Part shown: positions 36,301-47,399 of the stretch, piece after piece
Numbering within the stretch: position 1 is the first letter of the stretch
Layout: each line of letters opens with the position of its first letter
Source of the DNA: Chrysoperla carnea
Taxonomy: Eukaryota; Arthropoda; Insecta; Neuroptera; Chrysopidae
Length of the DNA stretch: 64,000 nucleotides
Direction of reading: 5' to 3'
Assembly: GCF_905475395.1 (NCBI RefSeq)
Contig: NC_058341.1
Location: 61,015,501-61,079,500 of the forward strand
Program-made: the position numbers and the translations under genes
The notes under the pieces: model-generated
The model's input: only the letters and a program-made list of their open reading frames with translations
The model's database searches: none
Told to the model about the DNA's origin: nothing

Positions 36301-38922
36301 GGCCAAAATTTTCAAAACGTCCCTTTTTAACTTCCCAGTATAGGAAGTAATGGGACCGATTTTCGAAATCGAAATTTACAACATATCTTTACGGTCAAAA
36401 CAAGGCATTAAAACCAATTTGGAAAAGAAGTACGTGTGTGTGTGCGTATGTACATTCCACAGTGGAGTATTTATATCAAATTTCTGGACAAAAGTCAGAA
36501 AACCCAACTCTATTGTTTTACATTGAAAATTGTTTTTTGGTGTAGTTAGATAAAGACTCCCTCAAACACATCACTCGATTTACCTCAATCTCGCTCCTGT
36601 CTGTTTTGTAAGCCGCAATCTACCTGCTCTCACGGATGCATCTTATTATTATTGCCATTCTCGATTCACTGTGTCATTCAATTTACGTTTACTGTGTTTG
36701 TTAGTGCATTAAGTATGGATTTTGTTATTTAATTATTAGTATTTAGTGTTAATGTTTCTATTAATATAATTTAATATTTGTAGTTCATGTTTGCGGATAA
36801 GACAGGTAATTTTATTATTAAATTTATCATACTCAAAGCTTTTTGTTTAGGTGTTGAGGTTTTGTCGGGCAAAATTTTTTTTTTTAAGGCAAGTTTAACT
36901 ATTTTTTAATGTGTTTATGAACAAAAAATTTGCGCGATTTTGTACCTTTTCTTTTAAGACAAGGATAAGGATAGAGATTAAGATAGCATAAGGCAAAAGT
37001 CAAAAAAAGAAGGAAGCAGTTTTCCAGTGAAATTTTGTTACATATAAAGCAAGCATTGATAAGACAAAAAATGGCTCAGTAGCAGTAAAAGTTAAACAAA
37101 TTGAAGTAAAAAATAAAGCAATTGGGTTTGAAGACGAATATGACCAAAAAAATTTTTTTTATTATTGCCAAATAAGAGATACTTTTGTCTCTAAAGAGTC
37201 TTTTGAATCACTTTTGAGCATAAAAATCCCTTCATTATATTTTGTCTAGAAGGATATAAATACTCCACTATGCGTTCATTGTCATTTTTTCCTAATCGAT
37301 TTCGCGTGAACAAAAAATGATATCGACTTCGTGGAAGTGTCGATCAAAACGTGTTAAGGGTAGTATGATATGAAAAGAATTTCATAACATTCGGTAGAGC
37401 CGTTTTGAGTAGGTCGAGTTTTTTTATTTTTATTTTTTATGCTGGGATGTTATTCATGTTTACCCAAAGGGTTGTACCAGATAATACCCAAGGCTTGTTT
37501 TGTTTTTATTTGTGTTTTTTTCTTATTAAATTAAAAACGGAGTACGCTATTCTGCTTAATTTTGGTATGATGGCCTAGCCCGAAAAAGTAGCATTCTATA
37601 GCTAAAGAAAGAATTTTTATCAACGGTTGAGTAATGAACTCAAAAATGATGGTTTTTAGATATTTTCGTACAAATTTTTATCTCCTATTTCATCATTTTA
37701 GAGGATGAATTTCAAAAAATCCTTTCTTAAATGACACCTACAGTTTAAAATCAATTTCCTCTCGAAATATCAAACTGTTATCATTAGCGATTTAGGTTGG
37801 GCGTTGATATATCAGTCGGGACACTGGACACTGCCTTTTCACTACGACTAGAAAGACAAATTTCAGTTTTTTTTCTATTTGAGGTTATTTTGCTTTAATT
37901 ACATTTTTCCAACAAACAAATTTAATTGTGATTAAAATGTGAAATAAAAATTTGAGGAAATCTTATTTAAACCTGATAAGGTTCTTATAACACTTCAGGA
38001 AAGTCAAGATAATATTCTAGCCGGGGACAAAGCACTTTTAAAATATAAAACCTACTTTTTATCACTACAAAATTAATTATTTATTTTTGCAGAGGTGGAA
38101 AAAATAGCTTCGTGTTCCCATAGAGCATCTTTCTTTTACTGGTTAAGTATGATAGCGAATCCAGATTTATTTTATGGTGTGGAATGTAATCAAACTGACT
38201 GCAATTATAATAATATACAACAACTTGGTCCTAATTTAAGGTGAGTTATGTTAAATTAGCCCTAATTTAAGTAAGCAGGGATTTTAATTTAAAATGATGA
38301 TCTTTAAACTTAAATGATAGAACTTGTGTATGAGATGGTGGATTAAGAGCCAGGCCAAGACTAATTCGTTGAATTTACTAAAGCTAATCATTTGAGGATT
38401 GGTTAAAGTAGTTGTGTACACACACATCCTGCGCTCAGTCAAGCAAACGATAGAACAGGGATCAGATATATGTATTCGATGTCAAAAGTGAATAGCTGAA
38501 TGTTTATATTTTTGAAAACAAAGCTTTTTATAAAAAATAAATTTTTTTCGTAAACTTTATAATAAAAAAGTTTTCCATATGTTACCAACTTAGCTGGACA
38601 CCCTGTATATTTAAATATATTATATATAACAGGATATAAAAAGTTATCCGATTTGCCAATAAGCTATCTTGTGATAATAAAAATCAAACATGAAAAACAC
38701 TTCCTTTCTCAAATTTTTCCGTCGATGCCATGTTTTATATAACTATTTTCACACAAGGTATGTCAACATTGTTTTTGTTTTAGAGCACCGGGAACATTTT
38801 ACTTTAAAACAAGTAAAAGTGAACCGTACGGTTTGGGTATGGATGGTATAGAAAATATTACTCCAATTGATATGGATCTACTGAACGATTATGAACAAAT
38901 TTTTATATGTGGAACAATATAA
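30318..38922 (+). CDS. Secreted lipase-like gene 2 (five exons, 331 aa)
   Basis: Paralogue of the gene just upstream, with identical intron phases. Exons: 30318-30427, 34100-34358, 35798-36137, 38093-38240 and 38784-38922, totalling 996 nt. Signal peptide and triad (Ser152 in GHSWGAG, Asp176 in GLDP, His246 in CSH) are kept, and the frame is fully open, so the gene is probably functional. It shares the unusual Pro70-Gly71 and the extra cysteines at 101, 105 and 110. Exons 2 (second half) and 3 are almost identical to gene 1. Exon 4, around the catalytic His, differs at about 10 of 48 residues. The C-terminus ends two residues earlier. Intron 1 has grown to 3.7 kb through insertions, against 0.9 kb in gene 1. 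Family role is secreted lipase or phospholipase; the substrate is not deducible. Confidence 0.88.
31180..31810. mobile_element. hAT-type MITE (631 bp) in lipase gene 2 intron 1, carrying repeat X
   Basis: Exact 8-bp target duplication AGCATATG at 31172-31179 and 31811-31818. Inverted ends CAGTGCTGGATTTAGGCTTA / AAGCCTAAATCCGCCACTG plus mirrored GGGCCTAGGGCGGC. A repeat X copy of a divergent subfamily occupies about 31335-31700. Confidence 0.88.
31335..31700 (+). repeat. Repeat X copy 10, inside a hAT MITE
   Basis: GGTGTTCATAAATTTACCTA through TCTCCAAAACTATAAAAGAT. Belongs with the 11315 copy by its 3' block. Confidence 0.7.
32219..32698 (+). pseudogene. Decayed two-part coding fragment in lipase gene 2 intron 1
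   Basis: Two separated frames look like protein remnants. 32219-32386 reads QDCFLTNDKNKKQLIEILI, then a DVDALIV motif, and ends in a stop. 32537-32698 reads FPVYLQV, a stop, QWLGKEHLATDC, then NVGLRQVYT and a Cys-containing end. The first resembles from memory a group of uncharacterised animal proteins with a PIN/FEN-like Asp-rich motif (NK..LI...L...DAD..IV); the second resembles a motif further on in that group. This is inference without a database search. An AG precedes the first part, so it may be exon-derived. It is not part of the lipase. Confidence 0.4.
33361..33450 (+). repeat. Possible repeat X 5' remnant in lipase gene 2 intron 1
   Basis: TTTTTATACTCTGCATATAA and TTTAGACCCAAGTTTTTAAC resemble the first 90 bp of repeat X. 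Weak. Confidence 0.35.
34370..34593 (+). mobile_element. Possible LINE 3' tail in lipase gene 2 intron 2
   Basis: Intron sequence beyond the splice-site homology ends in TTTTTATTATTATTATTAG after a TGGAAATAAAAA context, a typical non-LTR 3' end. Gene 1 lacks this tail in the corresponding intron. The 5' edge is unclear and no coding domain is recognisable. Confidence 0.35.
36335..37510 (+). repeat. Repeat Y copy 1 (split by a MITE)
   Basis: TTCCCAGTATAGGAAGTAAT, CCGATTTTCGAAATCGAAAT and ACATATCTTTACGG at the left; GTGAACAAAAAATGATATCG, GTGTCGATCAAAACG and CAAGGCTTGTTTT at the right, with an 815-bp element between. The second copy is at 50872-51236. Confidence 0.6.
36458..37272. mobile_element. 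MITE with CACAGTGGAGTATTTATATC ends in lipase gene 2 intron 3
   Basis: Inverted ends CACAGTGGAGTATTTATATC and GATATAAATACTCCACTATG match at 19 of 20 positions. The element splits a copy of repeat Y (36335-37510), which resumes after it. No clear target duplication was found, so the superfamily is open. Confidence 0.6.
37561..37825. repeat. Single arm of foldback family FB2 in lipase gene 2 intron 3
   Basis: GTAGCATTCTATAGCTAAAG, TATCTCCTATTTCATCATTT, AATCCTTTCTTAAATGACAC and GATTTAGGTTGGGCGTTGAT match the right arm and outer end of the element at 54609-55322. Confidence 0.6.
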
Positions 38923-40086
38923 ATTTTTAAGTAAATAAATTTGTTACTCGTTAATCGAAAATAATTATATGAAAAAGCATGTATCTAAATTTTTATTACT
39001 CTGTTCAAAATCGATATATACAAACAAATTTTAAAATTACTCGGTTGTTTTTTAAATTTAAATTTCTGAAAAAATCATATTCGAGTTTTAATGAAATCGG
39101 ATAGAATGTATTGTTTGCAGGGCTGGATTATTGCATGGACACGACTGGGCACAAGCTCATTGTCCCCGAGTGTCTGGGAAATCCCAACAATCAAATAAAA
39201 AAATTGTAAAAAAAACAATCAGCAAATGGCTGATGGAATAAGCGAGCATGTGATCTTCAATCGTAGATCTCCAAAGCTACATAACTCAAAGTCCTTGTAA
39301 TAAACACAAAGTAAAATTTACTGTAAAAATCAGATAGTCTAAACAAATAAAGATATTTTAACATACAATGAAACTTACGTTTAAATTATTTCAATATAAA
39401 TCAAAATGTGCCTTCTTAAATGGGGGCTTCCCATGTTTTCGGTCCGCGGCCCCTCAAATGTTTTATCCGACCCTGGTTGATTGGGATGTTTATAAATTTG
39501 TCTGTCGGTAACGGATGGGTGGCCCCTCCCATGGGCTGCCAAAATTGAAAATTTAGTGTTAAATGAAAATGGTTATAATAAAATTATGCAATAAAATCAT
39601 TTATCAAGATTAAGAATGTATTAAAGGGGATAAAATAGAATAAATTTGACTGAGCTCGATTAGATTTAAAAATATCCATGTTTCTTTTTTTATACAATTT
39701 TGAAAATAATAATAAATATCACTTGAATTTTTTCAAAGTTGCGGTTATGAAAAGATTATGTGCATATATTGTTACCCGACCACGTAATCTTCAACTTCGT
39801 TAACTTTTTCTTCTAAACTTGTTTGTATTTAACTTAATTTTAAGCATTTTTATCAGTTTTTATCATTATGCACTAACTAAAAATAAATTTAATGTAAAAA
39901 CAATGTATCAAAACTATAGGCATTACTTCTTGATATGAAAACATTACGAAATCCGTTGAATTTATTTTGTTCGACATATTTTTTTCGGAAACTGAAGGAG
40001 CTTGGCGCAAATTCGAAATGATTAATTTTCGTAAGTAGAGTTGATCGAGGCTAGTTGTCTAATGAGGCAAGTTGTTAAATTGAAAT

Positions 40087-40745
40087 CATAGAATATTATA
40101 CATAGAGAACGCCATGGTCCAAAATTTTCGATATGATGAATGAGATAGAAAACTACCAGTTAGTTTCTACTGGTCTTTGTCTAATCTATATGTCATTGGC
40201 TAGATATTGTTAACATGATTTATATCAAATAAATAGATAGTTCAAAAACGATTTATGGAATGTTATTTCATAAATTAAGAGTTATTTAAAAATGCTATGT
40301 GCTGATCTAACAAAGTTGTTTCATGCATTGATGACTGAGTTGTTTCATGCATTGATGACATGATTTTATTTCATTTAAGAAAGAAAAATTTTTTTATGTT
40401 ATTGACTGTTTTATGTATTGTTTATAAAAAAATTGTCAAATGTGTCGACAGGTATTATTTTATTACTTACTTGTGAAAACTGCGGCCACATATTGGATAA
40501 TATTCAAATCTGCATACTAAACACTTTTTCATTTTTCAGAAAAAATAATACAAAACTGTATATAACCTCTTTGTACAAAACAAATATGATAGCAGACACA
40601 AAAGCTCTATGCATCATATGATTATGACATATGATTGTGACAAGAACACATAGGAACTAACTGACAGTCTTCTCTCTCATTCATCATAGCACATCCACTT
40701 ACGAGCTAGCATATCCCTCGGGTTCTCTATGTATAATATTCTATG
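40087..40745. mobile_element. hAT-type MITE, family M1 (659 bp)
   Basis: Exact 8-bp target duplication ATTGAAAT at 40079-40086 and 40746-40753. Inverted ends CATAGAATATTATACATAGA / TCTATGTATAATATTCTATG. The interior holds a tandem duplicate of about 24 bp (GTTGTTTCATGCATTGATGAC, near 40315-40360) and unrelated AT-rich filler. Confidence 0.85.
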
Positions 40746-40905
40746 ATTGAAATATAACCGAAACTACGCATCGTACGAAATTAGGTACATCAAATAGACA
40801 AAAGAGAGGTTCTGGTGGACTTCGTTCATCACACCAACATTGAAGGACTAGTAGTGACCCAGTAAACTACAAGAGCTGTTTGTTGATTTTAATGATCAAA
40901 AGTAA

Positions 40906-41035
40906 AAATAGTAAATTACACACCTAGGGAGCAAAAGTAAAGAATGTTTAAAAGTAAAGAAGAACATGCGGCCTGAGACATTCTTTACTTGCTCTCGTGA
41001 TGTGTATACTATTTTCCTCCCCGACGGAGGCGGAA
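40906..41035. repeat. Inverted repeat around AGTAAAGAATGT
   Basis: AGCAAAAGTAAAGAATGT and ACATTCTTTACTTGCT (with CACACCT / TGATGTG outside and AATAGTA / TACTATT further out) face each other across about 50 bp. Confidence 0.5.
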
Positions 41036-42510
41036 ACCGGCAACTTCGTTTTGCACAGTGGGCAGAAAGTTGACACTTTCTGCACAGAGGTGAGAAAAAA
41101 TATTTTTTAGAATTTTTGGATTAAAACAATGTAAAATAATCGTTTGACAAGCAGGTAAGTTTTGATGATGAGTAAATTCAGTTGGCTCTTAAATTTTAAT
41201 AATTTCGTCGCTCTAAATACTACTATGTACTGATTCTAAGCACAGGTGCAAATGCACTTCCTTAGAATTTTTTACCCAAATGAATAAATAAAAATAAATC
41301 AATAATATTGTGAATTTTAATTTGAAAAATAAATTTATTGACTATTTACTGTTGATTTGCTACATCATTTTAATTGCCAGAAATTCAATATGTTAAGTGG
41401 TAGTTATCATTGACTAAGTACCAAGTTATTACTAGAGCTTCAGCACCCCTTTTAGGGTATCGAGCAGTAATTGAAATGTAGGATTTTGTTCCTACATATA
41501 AAAATTCTGCAAGGGAAAATATGAAATAAAAGCCAAAAAACTATTTTCTCAAAATCGAATTTATCGAAGGAATAATAATTCGATAGAAACACAATTGCAA
41601 TATCGTTGCATTACCTCCCGGGAGAGAGAAAAGTTTTGTGAGAGGGAAATAAAGTTTTTTATACAAAAATAAAAATAATACTGATTTACGGGATAAAATT
41701 AGTTTGCGGTGGAAGAAAATAAAGCTTGTTACTAGTTGATCGTAGTGAAAGCATATTATTTTTACCGTGCTCACCTGGCTAGGTATGAGACGAAGATAAC
41801 TATTTTGGCAGATTTAAAAAACGAATATTTGGTGAATATATTAACTATAAAAAAAATTAAGTATATATAAAACAAAGTCTTATAACATACATAATATTAT
41901 ACAACTTTTGTGATATGAAGTCGTCATTTAAATGACATATACAACTTTTTGAACCAAATCGTCTACAACTGTCTTCAAAACTTTATATGAAACGTTTGTT
42001 TTTCTGCTAAAAACTTTTCTTAAAGTCAACAATTTATTTGTTTTAAATTTTAAAAATTTATCAGACAGAAGCTGCGAAAACTAATCGAATTTCCATTTTC
42101 CCCGGGAGTCCACTCCATATTAAAAATTCAACCGGTTAACGGTTCTTTTAGACCATTGTTCTGACTAATAAAGGACTATGTGTACCGAATTTCGACTCAT
42201 TTGAAATCCTGGACGTGTTCAAAAGAAGCGAAAAAAATTAGGTGAGGCAAATTATGGATAACAGATTTAAAATAACTAGAGATGGAGAAAAACTTTAAAT
42301 AGAAATAATGTTTCTCGTCAATACGCCAACATATTTTGTTCGAAATATTTTTACGGAAACTCAACGGATTGTTCTCAAACACGAAACGTTTGCAAATTTT
42401 CCCATTCAAGTAGGTTCGAAAAGTAACGATTCAGAATATATTTTCTCACATCTGAATGCTGAACTAAAACCTTCTTTAAATACAAAAATTATTTTTATTA
42501 GAATCTAAAA
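41036..42510. other. No recognisable gene
   Basis: AT-rich sequence. Frames at 41541-41774 (-) and 42197-42508 (both strands) look random. Confidence 0.45.
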
Positions 42511-42939
42511 TCTATATATAAAAATCTCGTGTCACGGTGTTTGTGATTGCACCTCTCCGAAACGGCTGGATCGACTTAAATGAATATTTATTTTCAACCT
42601 TCTATCCCCACCTCGACTAGGAACGGGGTAGTGTAAAAATCAGTCATTTTTAAATCCACAACTTAACGATTTTAAAATTTCGTTTGCTTATGGAATGCTG
42701 CATTTCCAGAAAATCAAATAGACTATATTTTTTATTCAAAAAAATTACGATTTCGAACCATGAAATTGTGAACAAAAGGGGAGACATTGAAACCCATGAA
42801 ATTGTAAACAAAAGGAAAGACACATAAGGGCAGGGGAAGTGAAGGAAATAGCGCGGCAGTATTTGTTGTTAAAGTTGAAATTTCCCAGCGAACACGATAT
42901 TCATTGGCGGCTAGGCGATACGAAGTTCGGGTCAGCTAG
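42511..42939 (+). mobile_element. Non-autonomous Helitron, family 2 (429 bp)
   Basis: Starts TCTATATATAAAAATCTCGT after A and ends GAAGTTCGGGTCAGCTAG before T. Internal sequence CACGGTGTTTGTG and CGAAACGGCTGGATCGA is typical of an insect Helitron group known to me. No coding capacity. A 5' relative lies at about 17803-18030. Confidence 0.8.
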
Positions 42940-43685
42940 TTTATATTAACTGATTCAGGCGTATCGATAGACAAATTCGGTCTAACTCTTTTTTTTTTTA
43001 AATGACCTATCAAATTTTCTTTAAACTCGTGTTTTCGAAAAAGACTTCTTTTTGAGGGCTATTCTCAGAGGAGTACTCGTAGAGAAACTCTTAATAAAAC
43101 GAGGTAATAGAATGAATAAATAATTATTTTCGTTCGAATCGAATGTATTCCGAAACGTTCCTATTCGGAGCTACTTGAATAAGAAAATTTAAGCATCGTT
43201 TCGTGTTTGTACCAAATGAGTTGGGCTTTCCAAACAGAATGTTGATTTTTGCCATCTATTATCTTGTATCGGCATTTCTCAAATAAGAGAGTTAATTTAT
43301 TGAGATTCGGAATTTGTTTTAATGTTGAGTAGGTTGAGTTAGGTAGGAATATTTGAATTGGTTTTCATATTACCCAACTGTTAAGGAGTGGTTTTTCGCA
43401 CGTATCTTGTGTGTATGTATATTTGTTTGTAAATTTCTTTCTTACCTTGTATCTTCCAAACGGCCCGATGGTTTCGACAACTAAGATATCGTTTAATTCG
43501 TCTTAAGAACCCAAATGTCCCAAGATAGGTGTTTGAAAAAGAGACAAAATTAACGAAAAAATATCGAATAGGGTATCTAAATTAAGGAAATATCAAAAAT
43601 ATATATAAATTATATATTTAATTTATTTAGGAATAATAAATTGGTAAAAAAAATATCTTAAAGTCTTAATATGTTTAAAAAAGAG

Positions 43686-43806
43686 GTAGCTTCCAAAGCG
43701 ACTTAAAGACGGGACCCATTAAAGTGTAGACCTTAATGGGCCCTTACTTAATGGAAATTAAATTTCAATAATGGGCCTCACCTGTAAAAGTCGCAATGGA
43801 AGCTAC
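43686..43806. repeat. Short foldback repeat
   Basis: GTAGCTTCCAAAGCGACT and AGTCGCAATGGAAGCTAC... are inverted with two or so mismatches (AGTCGC read from 43787). The interior has a mirrored CCCATTAA / TTAATGGGCCC pair. Confidence 0.55.
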
Positions 43807-43923
43807 TGGACTTGTTTCTATCTTTCCAGACTTTATTTAACGAATTGGGATTTTTAAATTTTTTTAATTACTATTTTAAACGAAAAATTCTTTTAATATG
43901 TGCCAATATACCATGTGTGTTTA

Positions 43924-44169
43924 TGACAGAATACATCCGTTGAATAATGCATCTAAACGAGAGGTATTATATACATGTATTGAACATTAGTTGGACGACG
44001 CTTGGAGAGTAGGAGTTTTTTAGTTTCAGATAACTAGTAAGTTCATCAAAACTCCCACTCTCTACATGCATACAACAGAAGATCTGTCGTATCGTATCTG
44101 TAGTCTTACAACACATACATATAATACCTCTCATTATTAGATGCATTACTAAACGGATGTATTCTGTCA
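43924..44169. mobile_element. Palindromic MITE with TA flanks (246 bp)
   Basis: Arms TGACAGAATACATCCGTTGA / CGGATGTATTCTGTCA, continuing as ATGCATCTAA and GAGAGGTATTATAT in both directions, with TA on each side (43922-43923, 44170-44171). Compatible with a Tc1/mariner-type MITE. No coding. Confidence 0.65.
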
Positions 44170-46242
44170 TACTACAGATATGCATATGCCTAGATGGTAC
44201 AAACACACATAGTATAATATATACCCATGTCACATATATCAGCAATCTTGGCTTCAACGATTTTCATAAACATTAGTATGAAAGGGGTTTTTGACCGATT
44301 GACTGCAAAATATGACTCTGCCTGATATCTATTGGCGACGAAATAAAGTACATTACCGGGACATTCATAGTAGTAATAAAATTTGTGCATTTTTAATTAA
44401 AAAAATACCGAGTAAAGCTCGGTCATCCAGATACTTTTATTTTATTTGAGTTATGATTGTAACGTTCATTTTCATTATGGAACATTCAAACGACGTTGTC
44501 TAAACGTTTCTTTAAAATTAGAACGTTGGGCATTTGAAAAAATTTTTTCAAAAATTAGACCATTTTTACAATACCAATAGCTCATTTTACTTGAAAAGAA
44601 AAGTGCTAAAATGTTCAAACTTCATTATACTTATAAATGGCGTTGCTTATTACATTCACAACAAACAAATGCAATAAGAATGAATGGATCACATTTATTT
44701 CATACCATTGTTGGGGTAAAATATTATAATAATATTATTAACTCTCTGTAGATAAAAAGATACGGGTTACCAAACCGAAATAAAAAAATATTTCTTATCT
44801 TTATGCTTTAAAGTATTTACAATCTTTTAATAAACTTATAAAAAATTTAGGAAAAAATAGAATGGACCTATGAAAAATAATCAATTTTTTACTTTTTGCG
44901 CATTTACCGATAGTGACATAATGATATCCACAAAAGCTTGGGAAAAATATGCATTCTTATGGAAAATTGATACCTTTTATTTTTATTTTAGTATTAAAAA
45001 ACTGCGAAAAAGAGCCAATTTATGTATGGACATGGATTTTTCTATTTTCCTGTAAACGATGACGAATTTTCCTATTGTTTGAGTTGTTTATCCCATAATT
45101 TCTCATTTCATCTTTGAAAAAATATTTCATTTAATGCTTTCCTGTTGACAAATTTAGATTTTTAATTTTTAGGGGGGTTTTTGAGAGTTTTCCATCACCC
45201 GGTTAAATTTTGTAAGTTTTGCATGGTGATTTCCAATAACAATGCAATTTTTGCTTAAAATTAAGAACTTTTACAACTTATTTTGGCTTAATTACCGTGT
45301 TATTATATTAAAACTTATTTAAAAAAATAAAATAGAAAAAAAAAACAAGTGAAAACAAACGATTGACTGAGTTAATTGTTGAAATACCATGCATAGAAAT
45401 CGTTGATTACTCTATCACATTACTCATACATACATGTCACACATACATAACTGATATTCCCATATAATAAATACTATAAAATTTACGCCTTATTTGTGCC
45501 CTCACAGTGATGTTTACGAAAAAATATTTCAAACAAAATGTTCATTGTACATTTAACCTTTTTTTCTATCTCTAACGGTTTCCAAGATGACCTAAGACCC
45601 AATTGACCTATGTTGCTCATTTACGAACTCGACACTCGCTGCTTTTGCATGAAAGTAGGCAAATTATTTATTGCTAATTATGCCACTTACGTAAACATTT
45701 TTCATATATATTTATTGAATTTTTATCATTACGCTATGTATACTTCTTTTCTTCTCGTTTAATCAAATATTGGAAGAGAAATCGGTCAAATAGTCAATAA
45801 GTAAATCGTCATAGTCGTATAAGTCATAAACGGTTAGTGATACAAAAAAAATTAGTTAAAAAAAGGTAGGAAATTTTATTACCTACAATAAAGGTTATAA
45901 CCAATTTTTGCTTTTAAGGACACGGTAATGGAGATTTTGCCTAAAACGGTTTTCTTAAAATGGAGGCACTTTTCCCCGCCTATTTTTGTAAGAATTTTGT
46001 GCATTTACATTCAGTACGTGATACTGAACCTGTTTAAATAATAAAATAACTCTTGTAATTTAATGCATTATGGACAAGAGAAACTAGCTTCTATATAACC
46101 TGTAGTACAACTCTAAGCCAGCGGTCATGTAATTACTTTAAGGGTAGGCATTTCATTTTTTTTTTTTTAACATGTAAGATGTGTGTACTTTTAGGGTCAT
46201 ACCCTTTACGGTTTGTTTGATATGATCACTGTTGATGCAATA
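44170..46242. other. No gene; degenerate element end near 44405
   Basis: ACCGAGTAAAGCTCGGTCAT (44408) forms a small hairpin like those near Helitron 3' ends, but no CTAG follows. Repeat X copy 11 lies at 45340-45640. The rest shows nothing. Confidence 0.4.
45340..45640 (-). repeat. Repeat X copy 11 (3' half)
   Basis: Reverse orientation: AAAACAAGTGAAAACAAACG through CATTTACGAACTCGACACTC. The 5' half with the TCCG run is missing. Confidence 0.75.
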
Positions 46243-46737
46243 CTAGAGTGATACCCACCCGATTCGCTGGATTTAAAAGTAAAGATTGATAAAGATTGCT
46301 CTCGCTTATCCCCTTTCTATAACACTCGAAATAATGGTAAGGATTGTTTTACACAGGTAAAATATATGTATGGTTTTCTATTTTTTTGTTAAATGTATAA
46401 AAGGTAGTAATTATTTATTCAGTATATCAGAGAAGATGGCTGTGAAATATTTTATATTGACTATTTGTACAGAAATCTGTAATTTATGGTAATGTCAAAT
46501 GACTACTTTTACAGAAATCTGTAATTTATGGTAATGTCAAATTAAATTAATTTTTAAATTTTTTCAATTTTTTTTTATAAATATATTTATAAATTATAGT
46601 TCATGTGTTATTCTGATATATCAGCTATATGGCTGTACAGTTTCATTAAAAACCATTCGCTAGTTTTAGCGTGAAAGGGTAACAAACAAACAAACAAACA
46701 TGCTTACTTTCGCATTTATAATATATAGAGATAGAGA
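46243..46737 (-). mobile_element. Non-autonomous Helitron, family 1 (495 bp)
   Basis: Reverse-strand copy of the element at 56979-57413, with the same TC start, hairpin and CTAG end, inserted between A and T. It is longer because the internal segment ACAGAAATCTGTAATTTATG is duplicated in tandem (near 46468 and 46511) and the CAAA run at 46682-46700 is expanded. Confidence 0.85.
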
Positions 46738-47399
46738 TTATTATATAAGCTATCATTGTTTTTCATATAATAGTGATAATGTGTGTTATAGGTATTGTTT
46801 TATTCATCATATCGCTACAAAAAATTAAAATGAAACGAAATGAAAAACTTCTTGTTTTATTGATTGAAGTAGAAAGAAATAAACTTGTTCCAGTTTTAGT
46901 AATTTCTTTCTTCAAGGAAATCAGATACAGAAAAATATTTGAAGCAGAAATTGTTCGTATTGAAAGGGATCATCTCATACGATTAGATTGGACTTTGGTC
47001 TTATAATTTTGGTAGGAGGAAAAACGTTAAAAGTTCACTAAGTTCTTGCATTTAAGGCCCACTTACATCAAAAATGCTATAAAAAGCATATAATTTGAAT
47101 TAGGGAGACAAAATATCCTGTCCTGTATACATTGTACATTTTCTTGGGGCGCAAAGAAAATAAAAGGCTACTAAAGTTAAAACTATTTGTCTTTTTGAAA
47201 AGCCGTCCGTGGGCCATTATATTATCGCGGTGGGATAGAAAATCCCTAATAAAATAATAATAATAAAGAAATTTATTATAAAGGTAAAAATAACCCATTC
47301 ATTGTATTTATTGTACACGACATATTATCCGAAAACAAAACAGAGCTGTACGTTATTGTATGAATAAAACAAAAAATTTACCGTTTCTTAGGGCGATAA

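Larger units (their letters stand above)
29313..39399 (+). repeat. Tandem segmental duplication, unit 2 (with lipase gene 2)
   Basis: Second direct copy of the lipase-bearing unit. Homology begins at CAAATTTTTCAGTTA near 29313 and ends near 39399. Only about 25 bp separates it from the end of unit 1. It lacks the LINE found upstream of gene 1, so it preserves the empty target site near 30081-30090. Introns 1 and 3 are enlarged by other insertions, while intron 4 is shorter than in unit 1. Confidence 0.85.

Noticed and set aside
36458..37272. Calling this element hAT from its CAGTG-like ends
   Set aside because: The flanking 8-bp sequences GTACATTC and CGTTCATT do not match, so the superfamily is left open.
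46773..47006. 77-codon frame beside a Helitron
   Set aside because: It is Lys/Ile/Leu-rich with no motif I recognise and no supporting context. It may be chance in AT-rich DNA.
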